Shown: piece by piece, positions 9,705 to 21,585 of the stretch
Numbering within the stretch: the first letter of the stretch is position 1
Layout of the letters: every line of letters starts with the position of its first letter
Origin: Brachionus plicatilis
Lineage: Eukaryota; Rotifera; Eurotatoria; Ploima; Brachionidae
DNA: 64,000 bases
Direction: 5' to 3'
NCBI GenBank assembly: GCA_010279815.1
Contig: QEOQ01000274.1
Location: forward strand, 475,769-539,768
The notes under the pieces: generated by a model
What the model was told of the DNA's origin: nothing
The model's input: the letters and a program-made list of their open reading frames with translations, nothing else
Database searches by the model: none
Made by a program: the position numbers and the translations under genes

Positions 9705-10902
9705 TCGATTCTGGACAACGCGTCAGCGTTTTTGTTTGCAGATCCTTTTTTATATTCATATAAAAATTTTTGTATGGAAATCGACGCATAAGACTTTTTT
9801 TAATTTATTATAATTTATTCAAACATGCAAACATTCATTCAGGTTAATGTCCAATAGAATTGACAAAGGCGATTCTAAACACAAATCAATTAAGAAAATT
9901 GTAAAATAAATTGTCGAAGTCTTTTAAGCAGGATCTAATCCAAGGTTTTATTTTGTGTGGCGATTTGAAAGACTGTATTGCCGTATCATCGCTATCATTG
10001 CAATTTTTCTAATCCTACAACAAGAAAAATCATGAATTGCTTATTAGTATCATTAAAAGAATTGCCGATTACAAACCTTACATATTAAAAATACTGATAT
10101 TCATAGTGTAATTTTTGAAATTGATGCAGATGAGAAACAAATGAATGGATATAAGCTGTGATTTTATCTTTAAAAAAAGCCGCAAAAAGACCCAACCATT
10201 CTTTAATTTAATTATATCTTTTCTCTAAATTTCCTTTTCTAAAAATAAAATAAATAAAAAAAAAAATCATTTTGTAGTTTTGTTTTTTTTCTTCTTCTTT
10301 TGTTGACTGATTTCATTGACTGATCTGTGAGAAATTCAAAAATGAAGAAATTGTTCTTAATTAATTTTTTTTTTTTTCAATTAAAATTAACAACAATATT
10401 TTTAGAAAAAAAAGTAATTCAATTTAATTCTTTTGTATTTGTTTCATCAGTTGATTTTCTGTATTTTCCTAACATTTGTGCAATCAAAATTCAGTTGCAA
10501 TTTTTTATGCATCCAATATAATAAATTAATTTTTTTCATATGCGTAATTATTTTGATATGTTTTATATCTTTGTCATATACTGCAAGCTGGAGTCTCCAT
10601 TTTTGGATACGTGTTGATTTAATTTTCATGTTCTCGAGATAAGCCAATGGATATTGGTCAGATTCAATTGTGAATTTGCGACCGTAAAGATACTGTCTAA
10701 ATTGTTCGCATGCCCATGCAATTCCAAAACACTCTAACTCAATTGTCGGGTAATTTCTTTCTGATGGCTTCAGATTTCTACTTGCATATGCTATTACTTT
10801 TTCATTCGCATTATTGTCGTATTGATAAAGAACTGCTCCTAATCCAACACCTGAAGCGTCTGTTGCAAGGTAAAATCTTTTATTAAAATCCAGAAACGAC
10901 AA
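9705..10902 (-). pseudogene. Gypsy RNase H, family A, split by insertion
   Basis: 10565-10902 encodes the RNase H core, with YLATDASGVGLGAVLYQ, then ELECFGIAWACEQFRQYL and FTIESDQYPL. The C-terminal piece with KGSANKNADALSR is at about 9705-9770. The two are separated by a 0.8-kb insertion at about 9773-10562. Confidence 0.85.
9773..10562. mobile_element. Unclassified 0.8-kb insertion in RNase H
   Basis: The boundaries are set by the sudden loss and regain of RNase H coding sequence. The insert is AT-rich with no recognised protein. No clear terminal repeats or target duplication were found by eye. Confidence 0.55.
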
Positions 10903-12350
10903 AATTGGAGGACTAATCAGATGATTAACTATCTTTTGGAAACTATCTTCACATGTTCTTGTCCATTCGAATTCCGTATTTTTCTTTAAAAGCTTATTTA
11001 ATGGTTCCGTGAGATTACTGTAACTCGGAATAAATTTTCGATAATGTGAAGCGAAACCTAAGAATAGTTTGATTTCCTTAGGATTCTTGGGAACTGGATA
11101 GTTTTTAACCTTTTTAATTTTTTCTTGATCCGATTTAATTCCAATTTAATTTAATTTTAATTTAATTTAATTTTAATTCCATTGGCAGATATAAAATATC
11201 CCAGGAATTTTACCTTCTTTACCCCAAATTTGCACTTAGTTGTTTTTAACTTGAAATTAGATTCTCGAAGTCGAGTTAAAAGTTTCTCTAAATGTTCTAA
11301 ATGTTCTTTAACTGTGGAACTAAATATCATTATATCATCAATATAAACAAGCACATTATGTAAATCCCCTAAAATTGTCTCTATATTACGTTGAAATGCT
11401 GACCCTGCGTTACTTAGACCAAAAGGAACGACCTCGAATTGATAGAGACCTTTATTCGTAATAAATGCTGTTTTTTCTTTTGATTCTTTTCAAGTGCCAT
11501 TTGCCAATATCCACTTACTGGATCCATTGAAGAGAAAAATTTTGAATTTCGTAGCTTGTCGATAGTTTCCTCAATTAGTGGCAACGGATAATTTTCTTTT
11601 ACGGTAACTGAATTGAGTTTTCTAAAATCGATTCAAAATCTTTCCGAGCCATCATTTTTTCTACGAGGACAATTGGTGATGCCCATGGACTTTTTGATTT
11701 CGAGACTTTCCCTTGTTTTAGCATATCATTTACCATTCTATCAATTAATTCCTGATTTGCATACGGCACTCTATAGGCTCTTTGTTTTATTGGTCTACTG
11801 TTTCCTGTGTCTATTTTGAACTAGGTTTTATCACAGTAACCGATGTCTCCTTCTCCTTTTGAAAAGACATCTTTAAATTTACTTATTAAATCTATAACGT
11901 AAAGATGCAAAGCTTTTTAATAGCGAGTAACGAAACGTTAAATTTACTTAAATGTTAAATAATCTCAATTTTTATTCTTTGCATTTACAAAAATTAATTT
12001 TTATTTGGGCAATCTAGTTAAGACTAAAAATAAAACATCGAATTTTATTAATGTCAATGTGAAATATTATTTAGATTCAAAAAAATATTTTCTTTTGTTT
12101 AACCAATCAAATCGCTTAGAGTTAGCAATACCCTCCAGCAAAATTAACCCGCTATATCGAATTTTCAATACACATGTGTCTGGTTATTAGCATCGTCACT
12201 TCGTTCCTCGCAATAAGACTTTTTTTTTCTCCTGCTGAAAGGCATGTTTCGGACCAGTTTATCAAATTTTTTAAATCTATTTTGTCATAATTCCCATTCT
12301 TCCATGGAGCTTCTATTTGTCTATCGATTTCTTCAATGTGAGCTTTCACA
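10903..12350 (-). pseudogene. Gypsy reverse transcriptase, family A, interrupted
   Basis: Reading down the minus strand, the fingers region (12350 to about 12216, and 11900 onward) leads to the palm with VYIDDIMIF (just below 11354), which carries the intact YxDD catalytic motif, then FLGYFIS and a connection region. Stops and frame changes occur at about 11820, 11640 and 11490. A 0.3-kb insertion (about 11918-12216) splits the N-terminal part. Confidence 0.85.
11918..12216. mobile_element. Small insertion with imperfect inverted ends in the RT region
   Basis: The left end TAGCGAGTAACGAAACG and the inverse of the right end TTGCGAGGAACGAAGTGACG are similar, so this looks like a MITE-sized insertion into pol. 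It carries no coding sequence. Borders are approximate. Confidence 0.45.
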
Positions 12351-12502
12351 GTTGGCGTATTAATTTTTATACTATATGGATTTCTGTTAAGAATAATTAA
12401 TGGAATTTTTCCTTTATTACTTTTTGTTACACAATCTGGGACTGTCCATTATGTTGATTTGTTTACTGCCTCAATGTAAATAGTCTTGTTTGATTCGAAA
12501 GG

Positions 12503-12865
12503 TTAATTTAGCCATATTGTCTTCTGAGAATTAGCTTCAATACACGCCGATGATTTTACTGCCAAACATACCTCTCTTTGTCTCTTTTTTACGATCAATG
12601 GGCAGAATGTCCCGCCCACACATAAACGTTTTTTGCTGAAATTAATAATATTTCTCTGACTTAAAAGCATATCAGTGCTAAGAAGAAGATTTGTTTCCAA
12701 ATTATCGATTACTTCACACTTTTGAATAATACAATAGTTTCCAAAGCTAATTTTTGCATTTGCATCCCCTTTTGAGATCAGCTCGCTGCCGCTAACCCAT
12801 TTGTTCTTGATTTCTTGTTGCAATGGTTTCAAATTTAATTGTTTAGCTAATATTGAGCTTATCAT
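12503..12865 (-). pseudogene. Gypsy retropepsin region, family A
   Basis: 120 residues starting MISSILAKQL and ending near KTIWLN, between gag and RT. The pattern after the active-site loop of retropepsins is present. The upstream piece (about 12865-12925) keeps the strand KVTINGTKILAE but lacks a recognisable D-T/S-G triad, and the frame breaks there. The catalytic Asp appears lost. Confidence 0.65.
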
Positions 12866-12929
12866 TGTTTTTGCAGCTCAGCTAAGATTTTCGTTCCATT
12901 GATAGTGACTTTTACGTATGTTGCAGTTA

Positions 12930-13966
12930 TTACATTGTGAGGGTTTGTACTTGAGTGATAGAGCACTGGGAGACCCCACGGACTTCCGGTGCTTTTAAAT
13001 TTAAATTTTTGTTTTTGTTCTCATAGGTATGGCTAAAAGTGTTTCTCTTCGCTAGGAAACAATTTTTTGCTAAATGTCCCCTCTTTTGGCAAACATAACA
13101 CTTTCTTTGAGGCGATACTGATCTACTTCTTCTTCTACTTTGATTATACTTCCGGTTTGAATAGTAACTTTTTGACCTATTCAGTCTATTTGAAACTTCC
13201 CTCCTATTAGCTCCTCTACTTTTTCTAGGATCCTCAGTGTTAGTTTTATTACCGTTATATCGATCATTGTCAATCTTTTTAATCGTCATCGTGCTTAGTC
13301 TTAACTCGAGTGATTTTTCTATTTTATTCGCCAATTCTACCGCTTCTTCGAAGTTTTTCGGTTCCGTTGTGCACATAATACTCTTTAGTTCTGGTAAAAA
13401 ACCTGTCCTGAAACGACCCAGTAATGACTTGTTGGCATCTTCGCTTGCGCTCGATTTAAATGCCTTATTGAAAACTTTTTTCAAAGTTGCCGAATAGTCG
13501 TCAATTGTTTCCCCATTTTTCTGTGTTTTGTTAAAAAATTTTTGCAGATATGCTATATTGTTTGATCTGTCCATTTTATCTTTTATTTTAAATTTCACTC
13601 TTTCGTTTACATATTGTCACATATGTGTTGCTTCAACTCATCAAGAACATCGCAATCCACGAATATTTCGTGTTTTTAATGATTTTCAATAATTTTTAGT
13701 CCATGGTCAGTTAACATTGACACATCTTCACTCGTGAAGTATTCTACTACGAATGTCCTAACAGTTTCAAATTTAAAATTTTCGTTGTACTTTTGTAAAT
13801 TACTGAAATCTTTTGCCTTTTCAGTTTTGAAACGTTTGATAGCTGCTTCATCAAACGTTCTACCCTCTCTGTAATACCAAGCGAGAGTTTTGAATAACGC
13901 CTTAGTACCAACGAACTTATTTTGATTTATTTTATTAACGATTGGTTTGTGTAATTTTGAAAACAA
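12930..13966 (-). pseudogene. Gypsy Gag with CCHC zinc knuckle, family A
   Basis: 13676-13966 encodes the N-terminal capsid-like part and 12930-13598 the C-terminal part (222 residues). They are separated by a TAA and a frame change. The C-terminal part has a Ser/Arg/Lys-rich stretch and one zinc knuckle CYVCQKRGHLAKNC. It binds RNA and assembles particles in this family. Confidence 0.85.
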
Positions 13967-14111
13967 ATCACTGTCACTCTGGAAATGTAATCCTACCTTG
14001 ACCTAACTAGTTTAGAGTATGAAAAAGTCCAGTTATACCCTTTAGGTACCACCTGTTAGGGTGTTTACCGCGAACTCAAACTTTCTCTTTGAGTTTTTCT
14101 TTTGTTGGTTG

Positions 14112-14129
14112 CATACTTCGCTGCCACCA
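14112..14129 (-). other. Primer-binding site of family A
   Basis: Four bases inside the 5' LTR, the minus strand reads TGGTGGCAGCGAAGTATG. TGG start and position fit a tRNA 3'-end complement. Elements at 34.6 kb and 42.8 kb have near-identical sites (TGGTAGCAGCG; TGTGGCAGCG). Confidence 0.65.
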
Positions 14130-14133
14130 ATTA

Positions 14134-14340
14134 TGTCACGCCAATAAATGGATGACACAAGCAAGGATTAATAGAGGACAGTTTTATTTCACTTGCCAGT
14201 AAGTAGAATATATATTATATATCTGCTTTGGTAGCTGGCTCGGACATTTATTTATATTAAAAATTTAAACAAATAAAAAAATTTTGAACAATCAAATTTT
14301 AATATTTAAAAGCGACATCTTTTTAAATATGGGTATGACA
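14134..14340 (-). repeat. 5' LTR of family A
   Basis: 207 bp; on + it starts TGTCACGCC and ends GGGTATGACA. Compared with 7318-7558 it lacks a segment near the inner end. Confidence 0.92.
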
Positions 14341-15267
14341 TTTTGCTTCCTTAGAGTAAAATAAAGGATGAATGGTTAAAATCAAAATATCTAAAAATGA
14401 CGTTGAACTCGAAAATTTTTTAAGAAACAATGATCATTGAAATGTGTCTAAGAATGGTATACAAAAAAAACGCTGCTGTGAATGTTAGCTTGCACCTTTA
14501 CACAATATGGTTATTTCTTATCGCCCTTGAACGTCTTTGAAATGTCATACTGTTGTAGGTGAATCATGTCCATTTAGGTACAAAATTTCTTTCAATCAAG
14601 ACCTTAGTCTTTAGTCGATGGGACAAAGTCCCTGATCTTAATTAAATTTGTAAACAGTGGATTGAAAGTGAATTGAATAATTGGCAAATTTTCGTTTCAG
14701 TTTCCGGCTTTGCTTGAACAAATAATACTTGAGAGAGATTTAATGGCCGTATAAAGAAGTTTTTTACAAAAAGAGAGCTTTGAAGATTCAATAAGCAATC
14801 GAAATTATTTGTTAAGAGTTGATAACTTTTCATTCTTGCCAAGATGCAAAGTTTAAGTCGGTAAAAATTCCTGACGCAAATGTTAAAAGAAAGGCTGGCG
14901 AACTTAATTCTCAGTCGTTTACTAAAATGGAAAATAACACAACTGTTTATTCTGGTCAAAATTCGGGTCTTGTCGCCTATGTTTTCGGTAGATAACAAAA
15001 TTGGTTATCGAAGTGGTCACTGCTGGATAGGTTATTTAATAGATAACATATTGGTTATCGGTCAGATATGTTATCTGAAACGATAACATAAATGTTTTAC
15101 TGATAACCAAAAACAATTTAAATCTTTTTAACACAACTTTCAAAAAAATTTGTCTTCATTGTATATTACTTAATGAATGATTAATTTGTAAAATATGTGA
15201 CTCATTAAATTTGAAAAAAGTAAAATCAAAAATTTATTTTGAAATTAAAAAAAAAAATTTGATTTTA
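14341..15267. other. Non-coding region with a GATAAC/GTTATC cluster at 14985-15115
   Basis: No supported gene; open frames at 14642-14998 look spurious. At 14985-15115 GATAAC or its inverse occurs about seven times within 130 bp, partly as inverted pairs. The same motif is dense before the Cys-rich peptide gene. It may be a short inverted-repeat element or the 5' flank of the Merlin element that follows. Confidence 0.4.
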
Positions 15268-16600
15268 ATTAAAAATGAAAAATAATATTTTTGAATCTGA
15301 AGAGTTTAAGCTCTTTTTATTTCTTTCCGATTCCGGTTCAGTTCATAAAGAACGAAAATGTGCTGATCCAAATTGTAAAAAATACGATCAAACTATGGCT
15401 TCATATTTGCAAAAACGTTCAAAGTATTCAAAAAATGCATTACTTTATTAGCGTTGTTCCTCATGTTGCAAGTTTAAGACCGTTTACGATTGATCTTTTT
15501 TTCTCTCTTCTGTAAATCACCTAAGATTTTAGTTGAATTAATAAATATTTGAGCTCACAGTTTACACTAGCAAAAAGCCTTAGTTTAATCAAACTTTACT
15601 TAGAAGAAGATTTAGGAAGAGAGTTTGTGTCATTGGTTCTTTACCGTCTTCGTCAAATGTGCAGTCTTGGGTTAGATAAAGGAAGTCTTTTATTGAGTGG
15701 GAGTCGAAAAATTGTAGAGATTGACGGAAGTTTGTATGTAAGAGTTAAATTTAATAAAGGAAAAGACCCCAAAAGAGCCCAAGTTTGTGTCTTTGGTTTA
15801 GTAGAGAGAATTGAGAATAATAGTAAATGCTACATGGTGCTTGTACCTGATCGCGAGGCTTTGACTTTTCTCGGCATAATTTATGAAAAATGTCGTGAGG
15901 GTACAATCATATACTCTGATGTTTGAGCTCATATTCTAAATTAAGTCAACTCAAAAACTTTTATCATAAGACTATTAACCATTCATTTAATTTTTTTTTA
16001 AATTTTAATTTTTTTAATGATTTTAACTAAAATTAAGGCGCTTGTACAAACAAAATTGAGAGCTTATGGAGGAGCTGTAAAGCTAAATTCAAAGAAATGA
16101 ATGGATGCATTCGTTCAATGATACAATCTTACATTGACGAGTACGTTTGGCGTTATAATAATAATTGAACTACTAATCGCGAAAAATCGTACGAGCTAAT
16201 ATAACATGAAATCGCAATAAATTACAATCCAGGACAGGGATTAAGGCATTTAGAAGAAAATATGAAAAGTGTGTTCCAACTGACAATGAGTATTTTGAAT
16301 TTGATTCTCAATCAGAGAAATGTGTCAAACCTTCCTAATAATCAGCTAAAGATTTTAAGCATAACAAAAAAAAAAGATGAATTATCTTCTGAATAGAAAA
16401 AAAAGGCTGTTTTGTGTGAGATTCGAGCATTGGAATCACCTAAAAATTCAAGTGAAACTACTGTGTTATTAAAAAAATCTTTGAGCAAAAAAAAATCGGA
16501 TGCCATGTCCTGTTTGTGGTGCTTACATGGGAAGGTGAGCGTGGAGTAAACATGCATTTTGCTCGAAGCATAGAGACAAAAAATAAATATGTTTTTTTAA
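15268..16600 (+). pseudogene. Merlin/ISXO2-like DDE transposase with C-terminal zinc finger
   Basis: The N-terminus (15268 onward) has a cysteine pair module (CADPNC ... CSSC), broken by stops at about 15450. 15549-15926 reads as the DDE core: VEIDGSLYVRVKFNKGKD, VCVFGLVERI, and a block ending IIYSD. The block around 16050-16170, with KFKEMNGCIRS and IDEYVWRYNN, is the following DDE region with the characteristic Glu. This order is that of ISXO2/IS1595 and animal Merlin transposases. Many stops make it dead. After the core, 16500-16590 has a C2H2-like finger (CPVCGAYMGR ... H), not part of minimal Merlin transposases and echoed at 40048. Confidence 0.8.
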
Positions 16601-17330
16601 ATTTTTTAATAAGAATTTAAATTCTGATTAAGTTTTTAAAGCTAGTTAATTGTTTCTTTTCCTGAAAAACAAGGAACGTTCGGAGCGATTCGTTACTAGG
16701 CATATACGAGGGAAAAAAAGCAAGAAAAGACCTTTCATAAAAACTTTTTTTTAATGAGTTCAGGTACCTGAAGTAACTCAAATATCTGAAATGGTCAAAA
16801 TTCAGATGCTGTTGAACTCACAAAAAGACGAGGTCGTCCCCCTCAAATGCAAAGTCAGCTTTAAATATTGATTAGTAACTGTGTGAGAGTTTAATCAAAT
16901 AAATCGTGTTTAAAAGATTTTTTCTTCAAATTAAAAAAGCTGAAATAATAATTAAAATGATTAAATTTAAAATAAACAAATTTTTAGTTATTTTTTTTCC
17001 CGTTAAAAATTAGCTTGACAAAAAGCTTTTATTTAGTTAGACTATTATACTTTAAAATCAAATTAATTATTGGCATTTTATGCTGTTTAAAAAAAAATAT
17101 CCATTTAAAAATTTTTTTTTATTTAACCTTATTTTTGATTTTGATTTTACTTTAAGGAGCTTTAGCTCGATACAAATAAACAAAAATAAACAAAATATTT
17201 TATTTTTTTTTATATTTTTGTGTCTAATGGTCAAAAATGGAAATAAAAATAAAATTGAATGAAGGATTAAACCCTTGACCAGCGAAAATCGGGTAAAAAA
17301 AATGAGTCAATATTCTGATTTAAATCTGTT
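16601..17330. other. AT-rich region with a short AT-hook-encoding remnant
   Basis: At 16795-16864 the + strand encodes KRRGRPPQ followed by a stop, an AT-hook core, in a short open frame. It may be a 3' exon or remnant of the preceding transposase. The rest is AT-rich without genes. Near 17160-17200 GAGCTTTAGCTCGATACAAA matches the inverse of 5017-5055, a short dispersed repeat. Confidence 0.35.
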
Positions 17331-17339
17331 GTTGATGAT

Positions 17340-17425
17340 TAGCAACCCTCCTCTTTTACTCAACCGGGATCTGGACCGGCAACGGCAGAGTTATGACTGA
17401 CGCCTTCGCCAAAGTAGCTCGTGGG
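17340..17425 (-). pseudogene. tRNA-like sequence (possible SINE head or tRNA pseudogene)
   Basis: On the minus strand the sequence has an A-box-like block and a T-arm-like block, GGTCCAGATCC between CCGG stems, with CAT at an anticodon-like position. Overall it resembles a degraded elongator tRNA-Met. Stems are imperfect, so it is not a functional tRNA. The GC-rich flank suggests a SINE. Confidence 0.35.
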
Positions 17426-17566
17426 ACGTTCATTTTAAAAAGCGCCACTCATCCGAGGACACAAGGCTGCGAACTCGGTAACTTTTAAGACAAGCTTGGA
17501 ACCAAAAACCAAGCGACATCACTCAAAGAGAAAAGTTTTAACTTGAAGATTCCAGAATTACATCTA

Positions 17567-17601
17567 CAGCGGTTCTAATAAAATCGTAACGCCGCTTGGC
17601 C
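17567..17601 (+). repeat. Left terminal inverted repeat of the Tc1-type element
   Basis: 35 bp from CAGCGGTT to CTTGGCC, a perfect inverse of 22009-22043. It is preceded by TA. Confidence 0.95.
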
Positions 17602-17785
17602 ATGTCGGCCAAGTCGTGTCGGTCTTTGTTTGGCCATGTCGGCCAAGTTGTTTGGCCATGTCGGCCAAGTTGTTTGGCCATGTCGGCCATGTCGGCCAGG
17701 GTGTTCGGCCATGTCGGCCAGGGTGTTCGGCAATGTCGGCCATGTCGGCCATGTGTTCGGCCATGTCGGCCAGGGTGTTCGACAG
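17602..17785 (+). repeat. Left subterminal GGCC-rich array
   Basis: Units such as GGCCATGTCGGCCAAG and GGCCAGGGTGTTC repeat irregularly. Apparent open frames here (WPTWP, RPSCSAMSA type) are repeat artefacts. Confidence 0.92.
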
Positions 17786-17984
17786 TTAAAAAATTGCTAT
17801 TTTTTTTTTGAAAACAAAAGTCTCATAAATTTTTAATGGATGGAAACATACACTTATATCAAGGGATAAGTGTAAAAATTTAAAAGCATGTATGATAAGA
17901 ATCAATTATGTATTTGAAAAAATTTTCAATATTAACCATAAATTTTTTTTTATTTTAGAAAATTAAAAATTCAATTTATATTTA

Positions 17985-18683
<699 letters not shown>

Positions 18684-18802
18684 CTGTCTCGAAGGCGTTG
18701 ATCGTAAAAATTTAATTTAATTTTATGTTTTTTTTTTTTAAATGAAGAAAAAAATTAAAAATTTTTTGCAATTTTATTTATTTAAAAATATTAAAAAAAA
18801 AA

Positions 18803-20092
18803 TTAAATTTTGTTTTTTTTTGTTTTTTTTCTTGCATCGACGCTGTATGCCCACATCTTCTTCCAGTCTGACACATGTTTTAAGATGCATTCCTTCATGA
18901 AAATATCTTTAAAAAAAATTAAATTTTAAATTAATAAAGATTCAAATTGATGTTACCTTTTATTTTTGATATTGAATTTGGATATTCAATTTTTAATTTG
19001 TCCAGACCTTGATTTTTTGATCTTTCCGGAATCTCTCGTTCTATATATTCTATCAACAGGTTTTTAAAATATAACCTGTGATTATTATCCTTTTTAAAAA
19101 TAAATTAAGAAAATTTTTTTAAAACTTTTTCTTTTAAATTACTTTTTGTGATTGTTCAACAACAGCATTGTTATCATCACTTTCATTTGATGATTCAACA
19201 CTCTCTGTGCGCTGGCTTACTTTTTCAGAATAAGCTTCCGGTGCTTTAGGTTGATTAGATGCCAAACACTTAAATAAAAAATTTAATGATTAAAATTTGA
19301 TCTTTTTTTTACTTACATTTGTGTGTTTAGGAATGCGCTCTAATGCGTCAAGTTTTTGACTCATTTCACCCATTGTCCGCTGCATTTTTTCCATCTGATG
19401 AATTAGCTTAAAAAAATTTATCATTATTATTTTATTTAAAAAAAAAAATCATAAATTACTTTTTGCTGGTTAGCAAGAAAGTCACCAGCGATCCTATTTA
19501 TTAGATCGAAAGAATTTTTCCTGCTATTTTTGCTTGACCACTCCTGATCATCAGCAAAAGAAAGATTATCAAATGATTTTGATAATGTTAGCTTTCTTTT
19601 TCTTTTCTGGGTTTGATCCGATGGTCCAGCCTGGATTTCTGTCTCTGAACCTTGGGCAGAATTTTCATCCACAATTAGTTCCGATTGCTCCACGACAGCA
19701 GATGCTTGTATGCTTGGGTCGGAATTGACTTGGTGCCCGTGTCGAAATTCATCGGCCTCCATTAGCACAATTCCTGGCTTATCGCTTTTTACGGTTTTAT
19801 TTAAAAGCTCAGCCAGAACTTCGAATTTTTTTTTCCGGCTGTATAAAAAAACCGAAACCATGCCATTGATTTCAAACTTTTTTAAAAATTAAATTTAATA
19901 AATTAGATTTAATAAAATTAATAAAATATTTACTTCTTCAAAATTTCTAAAATCTTTACAGTCTTCTATTGGAATATTACAAACTGCTCCAAGATAATTT
20001 GTAATGCTACTTGGAGCTTTTTCTATATTTGCCTGATTTTTCATTATGCGTACTTGAATGCAATTTTTGGTGTCAAGTTTCTTTGGTTGCAT
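18803..20092 (-). CDS. Intact 6-exon cargo gene of unknown function in the Tc1-type element
   Basis: Exons 20092-19934, 19876-19460, 19406-19317, 19268-19143, 19089-18957 and 18906-18803 join at GT...AG sites into 1029 nt, 342 residues, without any stop. I do not recognise the family. The N-terminal 90 residues look globular (CIQVRIMKNQ, GMVSVFLYSRKKKFEVLAEL). A polar middle with KRKRK, a likely nuclear signal, follows. The short exon 3 forms a coiled-coil-like heptad (MEKMQRTMGEMSQKLDALE). The C-terminus is basic with a conserved-looking helix (FKNLLIEYIEREIPE), which could be a BEN-like fold, a guess only. It starts 62 bp from the transposase start, divergent. Confidence 0.8.
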
Positions 20093-20153
20093 TGTTGTTA
20101 CTGTCGGTATTTCGATTTTTGATAATTTTTTATCTAAATTTAGATTATAGAAA
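20093..20153. promoter_or_regulatory. Short divergent promoter region of the Tc1-type element
   Basis: The 61 bp between the two ATG codons (20092 minus, 20154 plus) must drive or lie within the 5' ends of both genes. The bases are AT-rich, with no clear TATA box. Confidence 0.45.
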
Positions 20154-21585
20154 ATGAACTTTAGTAAAGAAACAATGAAGAAAATATCAGATTTAATAAG
20201 AAAGCTAAGTCTGAAGGGGCTAAAAGCAACGGCAATTCGTGAAAATGCACTCAAATTGTATCCTGAAGAAATTGTTCCAAAACTTACTGTAATTAAAAAA
20301 TTGAAATTTTAATATTTAATATTATAAATTTTTAAGGCAATCAGAGCAAGACAATTTCGTCTAAAACAAAATAAAAATCGCCTTAATTTAGGATATTTTA
20401 ATCGGAGATATGGAGTTTCTCAAAAAGTGACTCCTGTGATTAGAGAATTTATCCGAGTAATTCTTAGTTAATAAATTTATTCAAATATTTAATTTCTATT
20501 ATAGAGCCTAATAAAAACTTCGAATGGGTTTAAAAGTGCACGGGAAATTTCTCTTGAAGTCCGAAGAGTTTTTTCTGTACTTTTAAGCATATCAACCATA
20601 TGCAATTATCGGAAAAGTAAATATTTTGTTAATACTTTTTGATTTAAATGATTTTAATACAAAGCTACAGTTGTAGGCTACAATTGTAGAATTCTACAAT
20701 TCTACAATTCTACAATTCTACAATTGTAGCCTACAAATAGACAAAAAATTATGACTCAAATTTACTGAGATCATATACTTTAAAAAATAATTATTCTTTT
20801 TGACTAATAGAACTGGGTTATGTATATAGAAGAGCGCGGGGAAGGCCAAATTTAAATCAAATGAAAAAGAGGCAAAGAGAAGATTTGCCAAAAGATATAA
20901 ATCATGCAACATGAATCGATTTTTTTTTGCCGATGAGACAAAAATAGAAATAAACACGTTTCCTTTATACCATTTTCGAGAAAAAACTTCAAAACCAAGC
21001 TGTGTTGGTATAAGGGAAAAGAGTTCAATAAAGGTGAATGTTTGGGCCGCAATAAGTTGCAAAGGACCCACAAGATTTTGTGTAAGATCTTCTTTTATCA
21101 AAATATTTCTAAATAATTATTAAAATAGCTTTTTACATCAAACTTAAACAAGTATGGTTATAAGTATATATTGGAATACTACCAACTCCCGTATTTAGGA
21201 ACAAAATTCAGTCGAGAAGAATTAGCTGCAAGTTATTTTATACAAGATAATGATCCGAAGCATAGTTCCAACCTGTGTACTCAGTTCTTAAGAGACAATG
21301 GAGTAAATTGGGTAAGAAATTAAATATTTATTTTCAATTAAAACAATTCTTTATGATTTATTTTATTAGTTAAGAACACCTCCAAATTCGGCTGATTTTA
21401 ATCCGATAGAAATGCTATGGAGCGACCTTAAAACATTCGTCAGAAAAAGATAATGCAGAAGTTTAGAAGAACTGACTGAAACAACAAGAGAATTTGAGAC
21501 AAATTTGAGTGTTGAAAAGTGTAGAAAATTGTCAAACCATCTTAAGAAAGTTTTGACAATAGTAGCGAATAACAAAGGAGACTAG
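20154..21585 (+). pseudogene. Tc1/mariner (IS630-type) transposase, frameshifted
   Basis: Exons 20154-20288, 20337-20456, 20505-20616, 20811-21081, 21129-21311 and 21370-21585 have GT...AG introns and mostly open frames. The N-terminus has two helix-turn-helix-like segments (LRARQF-like, YGVSQKVTPVI). Catalytic motifs are FADETKI (first Asp), FIQDNDPKH (second Asp) and SADFNPIEMLWSDLK (third acid), as in Tc1 transposases. The frame changes within exon 4 near 20860-20880 in a GAAAAAG run, and an in-frame TAA follows FVRKR near 21450. The protein is therefore probably non-functional unless these are sequence errors. Its stop TAG abuts the right GGCC array. Confidence 0.85.
20640..20740. repeat. 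ATTCTACA microsatellite/hairpin in a transposase intron
   Basis: The 8-bp unit AATTCTAC repeats four to five times and is bounded by inverted GGCTACAATTGTAG blocks, within the intron between transposase exons 3 and 4. Confidence 0.75.

Larger units (their letters stand above)
7318..14340 (-). mobile_element. Ty3/gypsy LTR retrotransposon, family A, decayed
   Basis: The element runs on the minus strand: 5' LTR 14134-14340, primer site, gag (13966-12930), protease, RT, RNase H, integrase (9547-8486), a J-domain-like 3' ORF, polypurine tract and 3' LTR 7318-7558. The order PR-RT-RH-IN is diagnostic of Ty3/gypsy. Two extra insertions (9773-10562 and about 11918-12216) interrupt RNase H and RT. 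The flanks show no matching target-site duplication, and the 3' end is part of the duplicated arm. LTR relatives are at 618-858, 43294-43748 and 58375-58489. Confidence 0.9.

Noticed and set aside
14642..14998. 118-residue minus-strand open frame
   Set aside because: No domain or start context; the composition is AT-driven.
17564..17836. Open frames in the left array
   Set aside because: Same repeat artefact as at the right end.
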